NCBI GenBank assembly: GCA_032358255.1
Contig: JAULBX010011656.1
Coordinates: forward strand, 1-64,000
DNA length: 64,000 nt
Direction of reading: 5' to 3'
DNA from: Heterotrichella gracilis
Taxonomy: Eukaryota; Sar; Xanthophyceae; Tribonematales; Xanthonemataceae
Both the position numbers and the translations under genes were made by a program. Below, in pieces: positions 34,001-45,020 of this stretch. The notes under the pieces are model-generated. The model was not told the DNA's origin. It made no database searches and saw only the letters and a list, made by a program, of their open reading frames with translations. Numbering within the stretch: position 1 is the first letter of the stretch; each line of letters begins with the position of its first letter.

Positions 34001-37000
34001 GCCCTGCAAGTGGGTGTCGGAGGCCAGGCTCCACAGCAGAGTGTAGGGTTTACACTTGTAGGGTTTAGGAAACAGGCTCTAGGGTAAAAACCCTGGCCGT
34101 ATATGTTCCCTTATTGTTTGTGCCAGATGCCTACCCTGGGAGTGGCTGTTTGGGGTTTAGGGTTAGGAGTTTAGGGTAACAGGACCATACCGTTTGCGCC
34201 AGTCGCCTGCCCTGCGTGTGGGTGTCACTTGCCAGGTTCCACATCAGGGTGAATGAGGGCACTGACCCCAGGGGGAACGTCTTACAGGCAGAGAAGGAGG
34301 AGTGGGCAAGCGTGGTGGCCAGCTGGCAGTTGCTGGAGGTCTGTGGGAGCGACACGTGGGGGTGGGTGCGGGGGGGGGAGGGCAGGAGAGATGCGTAACG
34401 ATACTGGGGGGTGTTGGCGTGCACCAGAAATAAATATTCATTGCTGTTTGCCAATTAAAAGGTCCTTGCCATGATTCATTGTAGGTTGCTTTGGCGCTAC
34501 TGTAGGGCAGGTACTGTAGGCAATACGTTTGTTCTACTAGGGATTTGTGGGAGCAACCCCGGTTGCGGGTGGGGATGTAGCGATACCCTAGCTAGGATGT
34601 ATTGAGGGCGAGAACCATGTGTGGGATCAGGGTACTAGTGCCCAACATTGCCTTCAGCATCATAAGCAAAGTGGACAGCTCATCTGGCTGTACCTGTTGG
34701 ACTGCATGTAGTTTAGCAATCACGCCTGTTCCACGTGTTTGGTGATGTGCTTGAGGGTGTGAGCGCAGGTGTAATCTGTATGAAAGTAAGGTGTTGGGGG
34801 GAGGTGGTGGGCCATACCTGGGTGGGCGGCAGCACGGCTGGTGGCGGTGGGGTGGGTGGGTCAATGGTGGGGGGTGTCAGGAGTACGGATGGTGCTTCAA
34901 CTGGTGTGGCGGTTGGGGGTGGGGCGTCGGCTGGTGGGGTGGCGGTGGTGGGTGCTGGGGTGGTGGCAGGTGGTGACATGGGGGGGACGACTGGGGCAGC
35001 GGTGGGTGCTGGGGTGGTGGAGGGTGGCGACATGGGGGCGATGATGGGGGCTGCGGTGGGTGCTGGGGTGGTGGGGCCTGGTCAGCCACATTCACATGCT
35101 TGTAAGCAGGTTCTCCATGTTAACAATTATAAATTGATTAGATGGTCAACTCTAATCATAACCACATCCACATGCTTGTAAACAGGTGCCATAATGCATA
35201 ATAATCTTAATCATAACCACATCCACATGGTTGTAGGCAGGTGCCATAATTTGTAACAATCAAAATCATAACCTGAATCAAATCATGTTTGTAAGCAGTC
35301 ACACCCTAAGGAAGGGTTTACCACTGCAACCCGCAAAGGCATGCGGTATACTCTCGCCTTGCAATGTGGTGCCTGAACATTCCATAATACTAAACCACTA
35401 TAGCGCCCGTTCAAAAACCTTCACACGAGCACTTGAGCACGCTACCCACATGACCCAAAACCCTAGCAGAACCCTGACCAACCCCCCGACCCAACACACT
35501 CGTGCGCACACCATGCCCAACCGCCCCCAAAAACCTACCAAAATCCTGTCTCGCCACTACACACGTGCGCACTGCCCCCGCCACAACCTTGGTGCAGGTG
35601 GTCAATGACCCCCAAAACCCTAGCAAAACCCTAAACCACCACACCCACAAGCGCACCTGCATCTGCCACAAACTTGGTGCAGGTGGTCTGCGCCAACCCC
35701 AGATTCAAGGTGAACCCAAAGGGCGCGTGAGCATCCACGCTATGCTGCTCCACCCCCGGGACAGCCCCAGTCCCCGCAGCCAGCGGCCCCAGTCCCCAGA
35801 CGGCCGGCGCAGCTGCCCCGCTTTGCCAGGGCACATCCAGTGCGAAACCATTTGCCACAGAATTAACTGTGGTGTCTGATCCAGGTCCCAGGGAGCGGGA
35901 AAATTCCACATACAGCACCCCATTTTGCTCCCAGCAGCGCTCCAGGGTGGCGTCGTTTTTGCCCCCGTAGGCTGTGTCGGGGCACGCGCCGGGACCCTAA
36001 GATTGGGGTAAAGGGAGCAGGGTTTAGCTCCCCATGTGCACACCACCAAGGGTAAAGGGGTTAGGGTTTAGCTTCGCATGAGCACACAGCCAATGATAAA
36101 AGGGAGTAAGGTTTAGCTTCCCATGAGCTCGCCACCAAGGCTGGAGGGTTTAGGGTTTAGCTCCCCATAAGCACACCACCAACGGGTATCTCGCTGTGAA
36201 AGGGTGTTGCCATGCAGACCAAATTAGGGTACTTAGGGTTTTGCTTCAAAGCCCCTACAGCAGCGATGACTGGATCGCACTGCCCATGATCTAGCAGGAA
36301 GCAACCGGCTGTCAACCCTATTAGGGTCTGTCTACAGGGTTTTCAGGGTTTTGGCTCCCAGCACATACCGAGGCACCTATGGGACATGGCGCGTAATCCG
36401 CAAGAAAATAATCCAGCGCCCAGCACTTCCCCCCTGTCTTGCCCACCACCACCACGTCGGAGTCAACCATGGAGTTATACCCTATGGTAGGGTCTGTGAA
36501 GCCAAACCCCGCCCACTGGTCGGCCCCAACCGCCAGCTCCAGGCCTATCCGCAGCTTCTTGGTGGCTGCATCGGCCTGCATTTACAGGGGATTTGTTAGT
36601 GGTTTAGGGCTTAGGGTTTAGGGTTTCAGTTGCCTGGAGTTCTACAGGATGCGTCGCACTGGAAAGGTGGCGCCGTGAGTAGGGTTTGGAACTGAAACCC
36701 TAAATCACGGCACAATACAACTACGCAACAGCCGGAAAGGCTCCAAACTGCTGCCAAGTTAAGCCACAGCATTACTAAGGAGCACTGGCTTTGCCACTGA
36801 ACAGGTGAGACACACTAGTAAACACCTCCTATCCCCACCACCTGTCCCCATGCACATAGGGGTATCCCCACTTCCAGAGCCCCACACCTGGTAGTGTATG
36901 TTGAGGCCGTTTGGTTTGAGCGTGGCACAGTTGGGGAGGGTGTAGAGGGGACCGGCGCTGCTTTGGGCCTGCAGGCAAGGTGGGGGAGGAAGCGGGGTGT

Positions 37001-37540
37001 AAGGGAGATACAAGAAAGGGGAAGGGGCTCTTAGAGCAGGGTTGGTATGGTAGATCCTGAAAGGACACGAGGAGTTGCTTGTTCCTCCCCCCACGGGCAT
37101 GGAATGGGAAGCGGGCTGTCTAGCTAGCACACAGCGGGGCTGATCTAGCAGCTGCTTTAGCCACGTGTAAGGTCGAACCACAGCGCAGAACCCGTGCAAG
37201 TACCGTTGGAAGGCGAGAACAGGACCGCTCGAAGATAAGAACAGGACCGTTGCGCACCGCCGTTTAGCTTGCCCAACTGCCCACCATGCGTTTGAATAAG
37301 TGGGTTACCCGTACAAGCAATGCATGCATAAGGCCGACGTGAGGGTGGGAAATGCGTCCTCTACCTGGCAGTCTCGGCATGCGAGGGTGGTGCGTGTTGC
37401 TGGTGGTGTGCAGGCTTTCAAGGGCAGACAGGATGCAGACAATTGCGCTCGGAGAAAACGCAAGTGGGACATGCCTTTGCATGCGGTGAGACAGCCAGCA
37501 GCGCCCATACCACCAGCAGCGCGCGGGTGAGGAGTGTCAT
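31019..37540 (-). CDS. DOMON-cytochrome b561 protein, paralogue 1
   Basis: Eleven exons: 37540-37460, 36968-36888, 36575-36369, 35996-35657, 35077-34818, 34340-34191, 33766-33634, 32990-32815, 32434-32282, 31888-31660 and 31380-31019; about 723 residues. MTLLTRALLVVWALLAVSPH is a signal peptide. A first DOMON-like domain includes LRIGLELAVGADQWAGFGF and MVDSDVVVVGKTGGKCWALD. Then come a Cys-containing domain (CPDTAYGGKNDATLERCWEQ), a Pro/Thr-rich linker, and a second DOMON-like part (LTIAVDAEHDGYVGMGF). The cytochrome b561 core has four likely haem-ligand His in AHAWIMVISW, NLHRVMQ, THRNMG and FAHQWIG. Such proteins move electrons across membranes, usually from ascorbate. The exon 1 donor (TGC/GTTTTC) is the least certain junction. 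Introns are rich in exon echoes. Confidence 0.85.
32630..32775 (-). repeat. DOMON-b561-1 exon 8 donor-side echoes (two)
   Basis: Copies of the exon 8 end around the GCCGCGGTGCG donor (original at 32812-32870) at about 32703-32765 and, more decayed, at 32640-32690. CCCTAAACCCTAAA tracts lie at 32597-32612 and 32783-32800. Confidence 0.8.
33366..33592. other. AT-rich island inside intron 7 of DOMON-b561-1
   Basis: About 225 bases of very high A+T in otherwise GC-rich DNA. It contains repeated and inverted motifs such as AATTCATATGATT, AATCATATGAATTATGAATA and AATAATAAACAATAAT. No open frame. Composition suggests an inserted segment, perhaps of organellar origin or a small non-autonomous element, but I see no clear target-site duplication. 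Confidence 0.6.
33795..33935 (-). repeat. DOMON-b561-1 exon 7 acceptor-side echo
   Basis: The + strand segment from 33855 (AACGTCCACGGCGATGGACAG, then CACCAGCTGG) copies exon 7 coding DNA at 33725-33755, continues through a degraded acceptor region (GGGGGCAGGGGGCGC), and is followed by intron sequence GGTGAAACCC also seen at 33791. CCCTAAA-like units lie between copy and original. Confidence 0.75.
33975..34148 (-). repeat. DOMON-b561-1 exon 6 donor-side echoes (two) with telomeric repeats
   Basis: On the + strand CACCGTTTGTGCCAGTCGCC (33979 on) and ACCGTTTGTGCCAGATGCC (34113 on) copy the donor and last codons of exon 6 (original ACCGTTTGCGCCAGTCGCC at 34189). The longer copy extends to the region coding MWNLASDT and then meets TGTAGGGTTTACAC, joining the exon sequence at ACCCT on the coding strand. 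Confidence 0.85.
35086..35300. repeat. Degenerate tandem repeat, about 65-70 bp period
   Basis: Four decaying units marked by CACATGCTTGTAAGCAGGT (35093), CACATGCTTGTAAACAGGTG (35170), CACATGGTTGTAGGCAGGTG (35225) and a shortened form near 35285. Each is followed by ATAAT- and AATCATAAC-type sequence. It lies in the intron preceding the Pro/Thr-rich exon and begins at that exon's acceptor boundary. Confidence 0.8.
35455..35640 (-). repeat. DOMON-b561-1 exon 4 donor-side echo with telomeric-type repeat
   Basis: CCACAACCTTGGTGCAGGTG then GTC (35581 on) copies the exon 4 end (CCACAAACTTGGTGCAGGTG then GTC, 35666 on). Between copy and original runs AAAACCCTAGCAAAACCCTAA. On the coding strand the repeat again sits at the exon-interior side. 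Confidence 0.85.
35998..36215. repeat. TTTAGGG-containing minisatellite, about 55-60 bp period
   Basis: Four units of the form GGGTTTAGCTCCCCATGTGC then ACACCACCAAGG, starting near 36021, 36065, 36109 and 36149. Individual units vary. Each carries one or two TTTAGGG-like heptamers. It lies in the intron just upstream of DOMON-b561-1 exon 4, whose acceptor is itself TTAGGG-like. Confidence 0.85.
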
Positions 37541-38773
37541 CGCATGGGTCTTAGAGAGGCGTGCGTTTGGCATCGACTGTGGAAAACCGGGTTGTTGGGG
37601 CGCTTGGGGCGCATATGGTGGTGGCAAGTGGGGTGGTGGGTGCCCAGCGGCAGCGTATCACTGATACTGGCGCCGAGGCCACGAGCCTTAGTAAACCCGT
37701 GCCACGTGTAACGTTTGGCCTTACGCATGCAGTTTTAACTGCTGATGTACTTGTGCAGCTAGTTAGAAAGAAAAGTGCAGGCATACACTCTTCGACCTTT
37801 GTGTGTCAGCAAACAGCGGCAGAAGTTACAGGTACTTCAATAGCTATATGGGTTTGGTGGCTTTGGTCCTGCTTGCACCTTCTCTGCTAAAAATATTCTA
37901 TCAACTAAATCAAGCACAAAAATGCAAAGGCTACAAGCATAGTCTAAGCTTAGATCTTAAACACTGGCTTCTGGCTTTTCCCAAACTACTGGCCGTAGTG
38001 CCGCTGCCTTGACTTAGTGATGCGGTGTAAACAGCAACTTCAATTCCCGCAGTCATGAATTGCAAAACCCAGAAAGTACAGGATAAACGGCACACAAGCC
38101 CCACTTTAAGAGGCACCTGTCACAATAAAAACAGCAGTGTTGGTAACTATAACTTGGTAGTTGTTCAGCTTGTTCGTTGGGAAAGCCTCAGGGGAAGCCT
38201 TGGCGCATATATGACAGACCAGGAAAAGGAAAAAGGAAAAAACAAGGGGACTTCACATAAGTGCGCAGTGCAAGTGCGGTGCAAGTGCTCCAAAGGTTGA
38301 GACAAACTGCACCAAAACTGTCTTGAAGATTGTGACAAACGTGTGGAGTGTGGGCAGCAAAGGAATACCGCTACGCTACGCTACTACCAGGTTTAGGGTT
38401 TAAGGTTTAGGGTGACGTGGTCCTCACCCGCCCACCATGAAGAACCCACCAAGAGCGCCACTTGGGGCAGAAAAATAAAACAGAAAACAGCGGGTAGGGG
38501 ATCCCGCACTATCAATCTATGGGATCACATTGCCTAGGGCACAGAATGCTGACATGCTTCCAAATATCAGAAGCCGCACCCATGAGGCCATGGACGGCCA
38601 GCACCAGATATGGCGCACTGCTTGCCACTAGAATCCCCGCCACCAGAAATAGAAAATGGAAAAAAGAATAACTCGTAAACCCTGCCGTAGGCTGGAAGAC
38701 TTCAATATATCATTGTGATAAATCAAAGTCCTCCTGCATTTGGGCAGGCAATCCCCCAAATCCCAACCCCATC
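37541..38773. other. Intergenic between the two DOMON-b561 paralogues
   Basis: Contains the promoter of paralogue 1 and the 3' flank of paralogue 2. No gene recognised. TTTAGGGTTTAAGGTTTAGG lies at about 38393-38411 outside any gene, so telomeric-type repeats are not confined to introns. Confidence 0.5.
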
Positions 38774-41700
38774 TCACGCCGCTGGAACGCGCTGGAACGA
38801 GCGCCGCTCGTCTGCAGACCTGCGCATGCCATCCCCAGACATGGACCGCTTGTGGATGTGCACAGGGTTTGGCTGGCTGGGCGGGCCGATCTCCAGCATC
38901 TGCTGCCTTGACTCGGAGTGCACCATACCCGTCTTGGGCCAGTCCTCCAGCCGCTTGGAGTAGGGGGGAATGATCCCGCCCCACTCCAGCGCCTCCTTCA
39001 CCAGGGGGAGTAATATGAGCACCCCAAACACGGCGGAATAGCCCGCGATGGCTGCGGTTGAGGCCGGGTACACGTCGATGAGTCCTGTGAAGATGGCTGC
39101 CACTGCCAGTATGAGCGACGACCTGCCAATCCAGTGGTGGGCCAGCTCCCAGTAGGGGCGCGCCTTGTCGCCGCGCTTGGGGCGGTAGATGAGGGCGCTG
39201 AGCTGGGTGAAGCCTGCAGGGGGGAGGGGGTTTGGCGTGAATGGACAACGGGTGGGGAACCATGGCCACCAGTGGCATTTTAAATTTTGCATGCGTGCAG
39301 CACCCACCCGGGAGTTGCCTGTGGTCTACGGACTGCGGCGGGCTTTTCATCATTAATCTGATATTCTGTCATGCAGATTGCCACATGGTGGAACAAACCT
39401 CATTAAGGGTTAAAGAGCATCGTTGCAGCACCTACCATCTTCTCCAGGAAGGAGCAGTGCTATCAGCATGGGCAGTATGACAAGGTCCGTGAAAACCATA
39501 AAACCCTAAGGCTCTCAACACCTCATATCCCCCTTTCTCACCTAGCGCCATGGTGGATATGCCCAGGTTGCGGTGCGTGATGTAGGTGCAGTCGATCCCC
39601 CCCTCCAACCACCCCAGGACAAACCCTGCGATGGCCAGCGAAAACCCTCCGATCTGCATGACCCTGTGCAGGTTGAACCACAGCGGCTCCCATGCCTTGA
39701 GCTCGCGAGCGCTGAGCGCACCCAGGGGGAGTAGGAAACCCCAGGAGATGACCATGATCCATGCGTGGGCCTGGGCAAGAAGGGGAAGAATGGGAAATTC
39801 AGGAAAGGGGGGAGGGCGGGTACCGTTCAGTGAACAAGGGGAGCGGATTTTACGAAAAGATGCAAGACCGTGCTCCGAGGAGGGGGAAATGCAGCAAACA
39901 AAGGGGGGAAAAGCATGATCAAGATAAATCCCCAGGGCACGTGCCAGGTTGGTAGTTACGCGTAAGGAATGGTACACATCCTCACCTTTGCTGTGGTGCT
40001 CCAACTCTTTTTACAATTTGGGTAAAAAAAAATTTTTATTCTATTTTTTATTCTTTTTTATTCTTTTTTTTATTCTTTTTTTATTCTATTTTTTATTCTT
40101 TTTTATTCTAATTTTTAATTTTTTTCTCACACTCACCTTAGCTGTGGTGCTCCTGCTTTCCCCCCCCACGCCCGCACTGGCCTGCCCCGCCCCCTGCAGG
40201 TCCAGGGTGGTGCTGGCTGAGTTGGAGATATCGTGTGTCATCAGGCCGCCGGAGCGCGTCAGGGGACCGGCGGAGAAGATGAAGTTGGCCTGCAGCATGG
40301 GGTTTTGGAAGGGTTTGTGGGGCAGGTATTTGGAGGTGTGGGGCTGCTACGTTGCAGTGTTGTATAATAGTCAAGACCCACATGCATATTTTGCGCCAGC
40401 AAAAATCCCAAGTGGATCACGCACAGTCCATTGCCCAATAACCCCTGTACTGTGTTAGATACAATACAAGCACACCACCAGCGGTTGTAACCATCCCTTC
40501 CCACGCAGCGCCCGTCCGCTAGGGTTTATACTTTCCTCCCTAAACCCTACACCAAACCTCTCGCTCACACGTACCGCGGTCACGTCTGGAATGATGGCGG
40601 GGTCAACCATCACCGTGAAGACAGCCTGCAGGTTGCCAGATGCCGACTTTGCCGCCGTTGCGTTGGTGACCGTCAGCTTTCCCCCTGGGTTGACGCCCGA
40701 CAGGTCAGTGCTGGCCAGGTAGTACTGCTCAATGGTGGCACCGCTGGGGGCTGCGGGGAGGGGAGGAGTGGGGGTTGGAGGGGAGGGGAGGTGGTGCATA
40801 GGACAAGGGTGTTGGGGTGGGGCGGGTGGCTGTACAGGCATGGGGATGTACCCATGCGGGTGGATGGGGGTTTGCGAGGTGGGCACGTGGGTGGGTGGTG
40901 GTCCCTTGTGTGCTGTTCATCCCTGGTGATCGTGCCTCAGAGGTAAGGGTTCAGTGTCCCGGTGTTTCGCTGCACCTGTGCTGTCTGCCTTGTAGGTCCA
41001 TGAATCCAGCCTCTTCGGAAAATTCGCACCCCACATAGGATTTAGGGTTAGGGTTTAGTGACCTCACGCCTTAACCTACCTGTGGTATCCGTCTTGATGA
41101 TCATTGCGCTGGATGGGTCCATGGATCCAGCCACTTCAGGGAAGCCAAAGCCTATGTAGCCATTGTGCGCAACATCCACAGCAATGGTCAGCATCTGGGA
41201 GCCAGAAGCCTGCGCAAGAGGGAAAACACAGGAGGTGAAACCCTAAACCCTAAACCCTAAACGTTCACAGCAATGGTCAGCACCTGGGAGCCAGAAGCCT
41301 GCGCAAGGTAGGAAAGCACAGGAGGTGAAACCCTGACAGAGGGATTCAAAAGCGTGCGTAATTCCTCTTGCCAAGTGGCCACAGGGAATCAGCATGGGAG
41401 TGTTTATGGTAAGAAGATTTTGCAGTGGCGGACACTGCCACAAACCCGTCCAATGAGCATTTGATCTTTCGCAAAAGCACCACAATGCTGTGCGGCGCTG
41501 GCTGCAGATATTCCACCTCAAACCCCCGCCTCGGTTTTGCCTGTGCCTGCGGCCTGTTTAGGGTTTAAAGTTCAGCATTTAGGGTAAAAGCACCCTACCG
41601 CCTGCGCCAGCCGCCTGCCTTGGTTGGTGGTAGTGGTGTCTGTGCCCAGGCTCCACAGCATTGTGTAGGATGGCACCGAGCCCATAGGGAAGGTGGTGCA

Positions 41701-44340
41701 GGACGAGAAGGAGGTGGCGGCCAGGGTGGTGTCCAGCTGGCAGGCACTGGAGACCTGGAGGGGGCGACATGTGGCGGTGGATGGGAGTGGGGCCATAAGG
41801 GACGCTACTAACTGCAGGGTTGCTGCAGGCACTGCCTGGGTCCTGTTTGCATTTTTTTTGTTGCTGCCAGAAATTTTATTCGGATCACATTCTTCCTAAT
41901 TTGTCGCTTCTCACATCAAGGATGAAACACATGACACATGCAAGCCCTCCTGTTTCATTATTCCCTGGCACAAATGCGCTCAGTTTCAGCTGGGTTTTTG
42001 TACGTAACGCCAAAAGGTGGGGGAGCTGCAGGATTGCTGTATGGTTGCCGAGAACTGGCTGAATAGTCCCTGAGCAAACGCAGGTATTGAGTAACGGGTT
42101 TTGCCAAGCTGTGCCCCGTTCTGAAAATGCGGCAGCTTCAAGTAGATTCATGAGTGCATGAACCACATCTCGATGGATGTGGAGTGCAAGGAGAGGGTGA
42201 TTGAGGGTCCAGGACTCCAAGGTTTAGGGTATCGGGTTCATGCTTAAGGCCACACCTGGATGGAGGGCGATGATGATGGTGGTGCCTGCGCGGGTGCGTT
42301 GGTGGCTGTGGTGCTTGCAGCAGGGGATGGTGCTGCCACTGGTGGCATAGCGGCTGTGGTGGGGCTATTTGCGGAGGCTGGTCTGGTGACTGCATACCCA
42401 CATCATAGGTCTGTTGGTGCTACATTGGTCACACCCTAAGGGAGGGTTCAATATCGTGATGGACTGTCTGTTCATCCCCCAACCCCCCGATCATTGCCAT
42501 GTTGTGTTTTTACCCCAAACTGGCCCACCTTGCCACCATGTGCGCAACTGCACATGGGAGCACACGCACCGGCAAACCTAGCAAAACAATGCTGGGACTC
42601 CAAAAACCTTCAGAGCACAAGCAACACCCTCCATCCCAATAACCTTCAGAGCACCAGCACTGTTGGGTGGTGTGCTGCGTAACATCCCACTTACATACAA
42701 ACTCCAACCCCACACAACCAGCCCTCCCACCCACTATGCACACGCACCTGCTACAAACTTGGTGCAGGTGGTCTGCGCCTGGCCTAGATTGAATTTGAAT
42801 CCATCTGGCGCGTGGTCCACCTCCCCACGATGCTCCTGCACCCCGGGGACTCCCCCGGTCCCCGCGGTCAGCGGCCCAAATCCCCAGATTGCCGCCGCAG
42901 GTACATCGCCTTGCCAAGGCACATCCAGCGGGAAGTTGTTGGCAGCAGAGTTTTTTGCGGTGTCTGATGCGGACCCTAGGGGGCGGGAGAACTCCACGTA
43001 CAGCACCCCTTCTTCCTCCCAGCACCGCTCCAGGGTGGCGTCGTTTTTACCCCCATAGACTGTGTCGGGGCACACGCCGGGACTCTGCGATGCAGGCACA
43101 CGCTGTTTTTCAACGCCTGGGCCCATGAGGTGTCATACCCAACGGGATGTGCTTCCAACAGGGGATTGAGGGGTTTGGGGATTGATTCAAACTCCAATGC
43201 CATGTGCCTCATGGACCAAAAAAGCACACAGACCTAATTTGGTGCTTCCCTTCCCGTACCGTAGCGCGTGTAACGTCACACTCTGCGTAGTCGGACAAGT
43301 AGTAATCCAGCGCCCAGCACTTGCCCTTTGTCTTGCCCACCAGCACCACATCAGAGCTAACCATGGAGTTGTACCCTATGCTAGGGTCTGTGTAGCCAAA
43401 GCCCGCCCACTGCTCCACTCCATTGGCCAACTCCAGGCCTATCCGCACCACATTGGCAGCTGTATCGGTCTGTATTGCAGGGGGTTGACAGGGGTCACAA
43501 GAGGGTTTTGCAGGGTTTTCAGTGGTCTCGAGTTTCTCCGATTGCAAATGTGCCATGGCCCCTGAAAAGATGATATTCCCCTGGAACTGAAACCCTACGG
43601 TTAGGGTATGGCACCGAGGAGCAAACACCCAAAAACCTATTGGGGCAAAACGCGGGATCAAGGCGGCAAAGGCTTGAGACCCACTTTCTGCAACAGCGCA
43701 AGTTGCTATTCTGCAGCTGCACAAGCGACGCCTGTCAGCCTGAACTGAACCGGCTCCCACCACAGGGAGCAGGGCAGTTACTCCGCCTCACCTGGTAGTG
43801 TATGTTGAGGCTGTTTGCCTTGAGAGTCGCACAATTTGATAGGGTATACAGGGGTCCGCTACCACTCTGGGCCTGCAAGCACGGGGAAGGTGCAGATTAG
43901 TATATGAGCCTCCCTGGTAACGCCGCTGCCACGTCTCTCAAGACCGACATCTGGTCACACAGCAATGCTGCATGCAAAACGAGGTCAAATGCGGCAGAAT
44001 CGCAGTGTGGTCAATTCCAAGAGTTTGCATTGTAGATTGTATTGTAAGGTTGACCTTGGTCGGCATTTTAACCCCACACCGACTGTTCCATTTTGAGGTC
44101 ACTGCCCCACTGCCTAGCGACTTTGTGGACCGTGGTAGTGGTGGGGTCTACAAGGTAGGTGTCGAGTGCAATCGGGGTTGGAACAAGTCCAGCAGACTGG
44201 TTTGCAAGGGCAGAACCCACGCATTGGCGTAGATCGCGATGCGGGAGACCGGCCTCGAAGAGACGTACCTCCGCATGCGGGGCACCAAGCATCGCCACGC
44301 CAAGGGCCAGCAGCGCTGCCAGCAGCGCCGGGAGTGCCAT
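38774..44340 (-). CDS. DOMON-cytochrome b561 protein, paralogue 2
   Basis: Eleven exons with the same phases and order as paralogue 1: 44340-44221, 43872-43792, 43469-43260, 43084-42748, 42389-42256, 41754-41599, 41209-41080, 40750-40575, 40289-40137, 39770-39542 and 39213-38774; 721 residues. Signal peptide MALPALLAALLALGVAMLGA. DOMON-like motifs VRIGLELANGVEQWAGFGYT and MVSSDVVLVGKTKGKCWALD; Pro/Ser/Thr-rich linker; second DOMON-like segment LTIAVDVAHNGYIGFGFPE. The b561 core again shows His in AHAWIMVISW, NLHRVMQ, THRNLG and LAHHWIG. Exons 8, 9 and 10 have the same lengths in both genes (176, 153 and 229). The C-terminal tail is longer and more basic than in paralogue 1. Predicted plasma- or endomembrane redox protein, by family. 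Confidence 0.88.
40024..40128. repeat. T-rich (TTTTTATTC) low-complexity tract
   Basis: Imperfect repeats of TTTTTTATTC in intron 9 of DOMON-b561-2, directly downstream of the exon 9 donor on the coding strand (A-rich there). Simple-sequence expansion; no exon similarity. Confidence 0.85.
40940..41060 (-). repeat. DOMON-b561-2 exon 7 echo joined to TTTAGGG repeat
   Basis: TCCATGAATCCAGCCTCTTC (40997 on) copies exon 7 at TCCATGGATCCAGCCACTTC (41120 on). The copy breaks at CCACATAGGATTTAGGGTTA, i.e. telomeric repeat follows the exon-interior end directly. Confidence 0.8.
41239..41335 (-). repeat. Near-identical DOMON-b561-2 exon 7 acceptor-side echo after three CCCTAAA units
   Basis: CCCTAAACCCTAAACCCTAA at 41241-41260 runs into CGTTCACAGCAATGGTCAGC (41262 on), then a copy of the exon 7 start, GCGCAG acceptor and intron end GGAGGTGAAACCC; the original spans 41171-41243. 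The two copies differ at only a few positions, so this is one of the youngest echoes. The repeat starts exactly where exon similarity stops. Confidence 0.92.
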
Positions 44341-45020
44341 CGTGGTCGTCAATGCGTGTACTGAGGTGTGAATGCGTGGCACATGCAAGTGAGAGGAGAT
44401 GATCTGGCTGCCTGGGCCACATATTGTCGAGGTATACCGTCGCAGGTGCGTTGCAAAGCTTACAAGTTGGCAAAGAACCAGCGCTGATGACGAAGCTAGC
44501 GTGGGGGTTGACGTGACGCATTTGATGGGATTTCTCTGATTTGACCCCACCAAAGTGAGCGGCGGCCAATCGCACCGCCTCAAGCCTTCGCCGCCTGTGC
44601 TGAGCGGCGGCGGCGGCAGAACATTTGTGCCTGAAAAGGGCTTGATGCGGTGGCCGCCGCCCGTACGGGCCAAATGATTCCCACCGGTGGAAGCCGACCC
44701 TGCAGCTGATCGCCGCATTTTGTCACCTTGTACCTTGCAGCCAGCGCAGCGGGGGCCTTCACCGTTCTGGCTTTGCATCGATGCAGGTCACGTTGAAGTA
44801 TCGGATACTGGTTCTGCCAAGTGGGTTTGTAGGGATACAAGCAAAGAGCGTACCCCTGCTTTTGAGTAGGGCCATTTGAGCCACTTCAGCCACTTTCTAG
44901 AGGACCAGTATAGCACCAGTATTGGGACTGTATTGACAACCTCCCATGGGGCGATGGCTGCCAGTCCAGGGCGGGTTTAGAGGTGTTGCTAACTAAGAAT
45001 AAGCGAATACGTAGTTTTAG
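44341..45020. other. Divergent intergenic region DOMON-b561-2 / glutaredoxin-like gene
   Basis: About 0.7 kb between divergently transcribed genes. A minus-strand frame here (44580-44840) lacks a recognisable domain. It should carry both promoters and the undetermined first exon of the glutaredoxin-like gene. No clear TATA box. Confidence 0.45.

Noticed and set aside
35086-35300. CRISPR-like regular repeat
   Set aside because: The units are degenerate, the spacing is irregular, and the context is a eukaryotic intron.
44580-44840. Minus-strand frame in the DOMON-b561-2 upstream region
   Set aside because: It has no conserved motif, a mixed composition, and sits in a divergent promoter region.
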